Positions 60,809-64,000 of a stretch of 64,000 bases of DNA are shown piece after piece. Origin of the DNA: Porphyrobacter sp. IPPAS B-1204. GTDB lineage: Bacteria; Pseudomonadota; Alphaproteobacteria; Sphingomonadales; Sphingomonadaceae. The stretch's first letter is position 1. Every line of letters starts with the position of its first letter. The notes under the pieces were generated by a model. The model was not told the origin of the DNA and ran no database searches. It was given only the letters and a program-made list of their open reading frames with translations. The translations under genes and the position numbers were made by a program. The DNA lies in the NCBI GenBank assembly GCA_003724185.1, contig RHGM01000001.1:973343-1037342 (forward strand), given 5' to 3'.

Positions 60809-62407
60809 ATGCAACTGGCTGTCTGGACATATGAAGGCCCCCCACACGTCGGCGCGATGCGCGTGGCGACCGCGATGGAGAAGCTCCACTACGTGCTCCA
60901 CGCACCGCAGGGCGATACCTATGCGGATCTGCTGTTCACGATGATCGAACGGCGCGGCAAACGTCCGCCGGTCACCTACACCACCTTTGAAGCACGCGAT
61001 CTGGGCAAGGACACTGCCCAGATCTTCCAGGACGCCGCACGCGAAGCTGTCGCCCGGTTCAAGCCGCAGGCGATCATCGTCGGCGCGTCCTGCACCGCAG
61101 AGCTTATCCAAGATGATCCGGCAGGGCTGTCCGAGGCGATGGGGCTGCCCTGCCCGGTCATACCGTTGGAACTGCCCAGCTATCAGCGGAAAGAAAACTG
61201 GGGCGCGGCGGAAACCTTCTACCAGATCGTCCGCACCCTTGCCGACAAGTCGGTGGTGCGCGCGCCGCGGGGAGGCCGCGCCGCCCGCGCCAATATCCTC
61301 GGCCCTACGGCCCTGGGCTTCCGCCACCGCGATGATCTCGTCGAGATCCGCAAGATTCTTGCCCTGCTCGGTGTCGAGGTCAATCTCGTCGCCCCGCTGG
61401 GTGCCACCCCGGAGGACATTACCCGGATCGGCAACGCCGATTTCAACATCGTCCTCTATCCCGAAATCGCAGATGAGGCCGCCCGCTGGCTCGAAAAGAC
61501 TTTCGATCAGCCCGCAGTGCGGACCATCCCTATCGGCGTGGGAGCTACACGCTCTTTCATTGCCGACGTCGCCGAGCTGGCAGGTGCAGATCCCACGCCT
61601 GCCCTCGGCGACACCTCTTCCCGCATGCCCTGGTGGTCGCGGTCGGTCGATTCGACCTACCTCACCTCCAAGCGCGTGTTCATCTTCGGCGATGCGACCC
61701 ACGCTGTTGCCGCCGCCCGCATCGCGCGTGAGGAACTTGGCTTCGAGGTCTGCGGCCTCGGCTGCTATTCGCGTGAATTCGCCCGCGAAGTCCGCGCCGA
61801 AGCCGCCCGCTGCGGGGTAGAGCCGCTGATCACCGATGATCACCTCGCGGTGGAAGACGCCATCGCCGCCGCCGCACCCGAACTGGTGCTGGGCACGCAG
61901 ATGGAACGCCACATTGCCAAGCGGCTGGGCATCCCCTGCGCCGTCATTTCGGCGCCGGTGCACGTGCAGGATTTCCCGGCGCGCCATTCGCCGCAGATGG
62001 GCTTTGAAGGCGCGAATGTGATCTTCGATACCTGGGTCCACCCGCTGGTGATGGGCCTCGAAGAACACCTGCTCACCATGTTCCGCGAGGATTTCGAATT
62101 CTCCGACGAAGCCGGCGCATCGCACCACGCGGCGCACAGCCCCCGCAAGGCCGCACCGGCACCCACGCCGCGCGAGCTGGAGACTGTCGGCGCTGTGCAG
62201 GCGGAGCCACTGGCCGAAGTCCCGGTGACTGACGCCGAACCGGTGCAGACGCTCTGGACCGAAGAGGCCGAGCGCGAGCTCAAGAAAATCCCGTTCTTCG
62301 TGCGCGGCAAGGCCCGCCGCAACACCGAAGCCTATGCGACCTCCGAGGGGCTTGCGCAGATCAGCCTCGAAACCCTCTATGACGCAAAGGCCCATTATGC
62401 ACGGTAA
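60809..62407 (+). CDS. bchB: Light-independent protochlorophyllide reductase subunit B
   Basis: A 532-residue NifK-like partner of BchN. The cluster-ligating Asp36 lies in '[11 protein letters not shown]', exactly as in Rhodobacter. '[14 protein letters not shown]' and the pigment-cavity region follow, and a C-terminal helical domain near 480-530 ('[20 protein letters not shown]') completes it. The Pro/Ala-rich hinge near 435-470 is variable in the family. Its last 11 bases overlap bchH. Confidence 0.95.
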   Translation: MQLAVWTYEGPPHVGAMRVATAMEKLHYVLHAPQGDTYADLLFTMIERRGKRPPVTYTTFEARDLGKDTAQIFQDAAREAVARFKPQAIIVGASCTAELIQDDPAGLSEAMGLPCPVIPLELPSYQRKENWGAAETFYQIVRTLADKSVVRAPRGGRAARANILGPTALGFRHRDDLVEIRKILALLGVEVNLVAPLGATPEDITRIGNADFNIVLYPEIADEAARWLEKTFDQPAVRTIPIGVGATRSFIADVAELAGADPTPALGDTSSRMPWWSRSVDSTYLTSKRVFIFGDATHAVAAARIAREELGFEVCGLGCYSREFAREVRAEAARCGVEPLITDDHLAVEDAIAAAAPELVLGTQMERHIAKRLGIPCAVISAPVHVQDFPARHSPQMGFEGANVIFDTWVHPLVMGLEEHLLTMFREDFEFSDEAGASHHAAHSPRKAAPAPTPRELETVGAVQAEPLAEVPVTDAEPVQTLWTEEAERELKKIPFFVRGKARRNTEAYATSEGLAQISLETLYDAKAHYAR

Positions 62408-64000
62408 TGTCGCCTCAGCTTCCACACTGGACCCCCGCGCCCCCGTCCGCGTGGTGATCGTCACGCTCGACAATCACCTCAAAGGCGCAGTTGACCGGGC
62501 AGAGGAAGCACTGGCGGCAGAAGGCATCGATCTCAGCCTGCACGCAGCATCCGAATGGGGCAGCGACGCCAAGGAGCTCGATCAGGTCAAGGCGGCCATC
62601 GCCGAAGCCGATATCGTCATCGCGACGATGCTTTTCCTCGACGATCACATCCGCGCAGTCCTTCCCAGCCTCGAAGCGCGGCGCGAGGGTTGCGATGCAA
62701 TGATCTGCCTGATGTCGGCAGGCGAAGTCGTCCGCCTGACCAAGATGGGCGCCTACCGGATGGACGCGCCGGCCAAGGGCCCGCTCGCGCTGCTGAAGAA
62801 GCTGCGCGGCAATGCGGGCAAACCCGGCGGCAATTCGGGCGCGGGGCAGATGAAGATGCTGCGCCGCCTGCCCAAGCTGCTGAGGTTCATCCCCGGCACC
62901 GCGCAGGACGTGCGCGCCTATTTTCTCACCCTGCAATATTGGCTGGCCGGTTCGGACGAGAACGTGGTCGCGATGGTGCGCTCGCTGATCGACCGTTATG
63001 CCGCGGGCGAACGGATGTATCGCCGCGGCAGCACCAAGGCTGACGCCCCGCTCGAATATCCCGAGACCGGCGTCTATCACCCGCGCACCCAGCAACGCAT
63101 ATCGGAAAGCCTGCGCCTGCTGCCCCCTGAAAAGGGCCCGCAAGGCACTGTCGGCCTGATCCTGCTGCGCTCTTACCTGCTGGGCCGGGACTGCGCGCAT
63201 TATGACGGCGCGATTGCCGCTTTCGAAGCCGCAGGCCTCAAGGTCGTGCCGGTGTTCGCCAGCGGGCTTGATGCGCGCCCTGCGATCGAAGCCTTCTTCA
63301 TCGGTCCGGACGGCAAGCCCACGGTGGATGCGGTGGTCAACCTCACCGGTTTCAGCCTCGTCGGCGGCCCGGCCTATTCCGATGCGCAGGCCGCGCGCGA
63401 TGTGCTGGGCAAGCTGGACCTGCCCTACCTCGCCGCGCACGCGATCGAATTCCAGACCATTGAGGATTGGGCGCACCGGCCCCAGGGACTGCTGCCGCTG
63501 GAATCGACCATGATGGTCGCCATGCCCGAACTCGACGGTTCGACCGTGCCGAGCGTTTTCGGCGGGCGTGCAGGCAACTCCGATGCAGGTTGCACCGGCT
63601 GTGATCGCAATTGCGCCCGCCCCGCCTCGCACAAGGCGCGGCCCATGCAGGCCTGCCCGGAACGGGCCGAGGCGCTGGCTGCCCGCACCGTCAAGCTGAT
63701 CCAGCTGCGCAAGAGCGAACGCGCGAGCCGCAAGCTTGCCATCGTGGTCTTCAACTTCCCGCCCAACGCCGGAGCCACCGGCACTGCCGCCTTCATGGCG
63801 GTGCACGAATCGCTTTATGCGACGCTCCAGCGCCTCAGCGCTGATGGCTATGCAGTCGATGTTCCCGACAGCGTCGATGCGATGCGGGACGCGCTGCTCA
63901 AGGGCAATACGGATCGGTATGGCACCGATGCCAATGTCGCACACCGCATCCCGGCCGATGACCACGTGCGGCGCGAAAAGCACCTCGCCGAAATCGAAGC
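62397..64000 (+). CDS. bchH: Magnesium chelatase subunit H, 3' end cut by window
   Basis: The first 534 codons of the porphyrin-binding chelatase subunit (normally about 1200 residues), open to the right edge. The N-terminal part has '[20 protein letters not shown]'. The conserved '[20 protein letters not shown]' and the Cys-rich '[11 protein letters not shown]' followed by '[16 protein letters not shown]' match BchH. '[19 protein letters not shown]' is present near the right end. The ATG at 62397 overlaps the bchB stop; no other start fits. Works with BchI and BchD encoded at the left of the cluster. Confidence 0.96.
   Translation, partial: MHGNVASASTLDPRAPVRVVIVTLDNHLKGAVDRAEEALAAEGIDLSLHAASEWGSDAKELDQVKAAIAEADIVIATMLFLDDHIRAVLPSLEARREGCDAMICLMSAGEVVRLTKMGAYRMDAPAKGPLALLKKLRGNAGKPGGNSGAGQMKMLRRLPKLLRFIPGTAQDVRAYFLTLQYWLAGSDENVVAMVRSLIDRYAAGERMYRRGSTKADAPLEYPETGVYHPRTQQRISESLRLLPPEKGPQGTVGLILLRSYLLGRDCAHYDGAIAAFEAAGLKVVPVFASGLDARPAIEAFFIGPDGKPTVDAVVNLTGFSLVGGPAYSDAQAARDVLGKLDLPYLAAHAIEFQTIEDWAHRPQGLLPLESTMMVAMPELDGSTVPSVFGGRAGNSDAGCTGCDRNCARPASHKARPMQACPERAEALAARTVKLIQLRKSERASRKLAIVVFNFPPNAGATGTAAFMAVHESLYATLQRLSADGYAVDVPDSVDAMRDALLKGNTDRYGTDANVAHRIPADDHVRREKHLAEIE

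Overview
The window looks like a chromosomal segment of a GC-rich alphaproteobacterium, most likely an aerobic anoxygenic phototroph of the Sphingomonadales (Erythrobacter/Porphyrobacter type). The main reason is a photosynthesis gene cluster (PGC) in the order bchIDO - crtCDF - bchCXYZ - pufBALM - tspO-bchP-pucC-bchG-ppsR-ppaA - bchFNBH. There is no pufC or pufQ and only LH1-type antenna genes. The several large TonB-dependent receptors also fit this group. The organism is inferred from content and gene order; no search was run.

Left part (1-13.9 kb): the 3' part of a vanadium-haloperoxidase/PAP2-type enzyme, a small lipoprotein, two convergent TonB-dependent receptors, a tRNA-Arg(TCT) with a stray copy of its 3' end nearby, a queuosine-precursor transporter, and a translationally coupled ppk1-ppx polyphosphate operon.

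Middle part (14-35.4 kb): a compact VirB-like type IV secretion operon (lytic transglycosylase, B2, B3, B4, B6, B9, B10, B11) with no visible VirB5, VirB7, VirB8 or VirD4. It is preceded by a perfect two-repeat Pho box. Next come a TPR protein, a lipoprotein/TonB-receptor pair behind two further Pho-box-like sites, and a winged-helix response regulator with a degenerate receiver that also has a Pho-like box. With ppk1-ppx this suggests a phosphate-starvation neighbourhood. The rest is an SDR, an acyl-CoA dehydrogenase, a small secreted protein, ferredoxin-NADP reductase, and a split iron(III) ABC transporter (fbpA and fbpC on -, fbpB on +).

Right part (35.4-64 kb): the PGC. BchI/D/H form Mg-chelatase, BchF/N/B/X/Y/Z/C carry the bacteriochlorophyllide steps, and BchP/BchG attach and reduce the tail. 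CrtC/D/F build acyclic methoxy-carotenoids, PufB/A/L/M form LH1 and the reaction centre, and PucC assists antenna assembly. PpsR and PpaA regulate the set. Four TGT-N12-ACA-type PpsR boxes lie at crtD/crtF, bchC, bchG and bchF. Unusual points are a PhyH-type Fe(II)/2-oxoglutarate oxygenase between bchO and crtC, a likely frameshift at the 3' end of bchZ, an extensive crtD/crtC overlap, and a PpsR with a single cysteine. bchH runs off the right edge.
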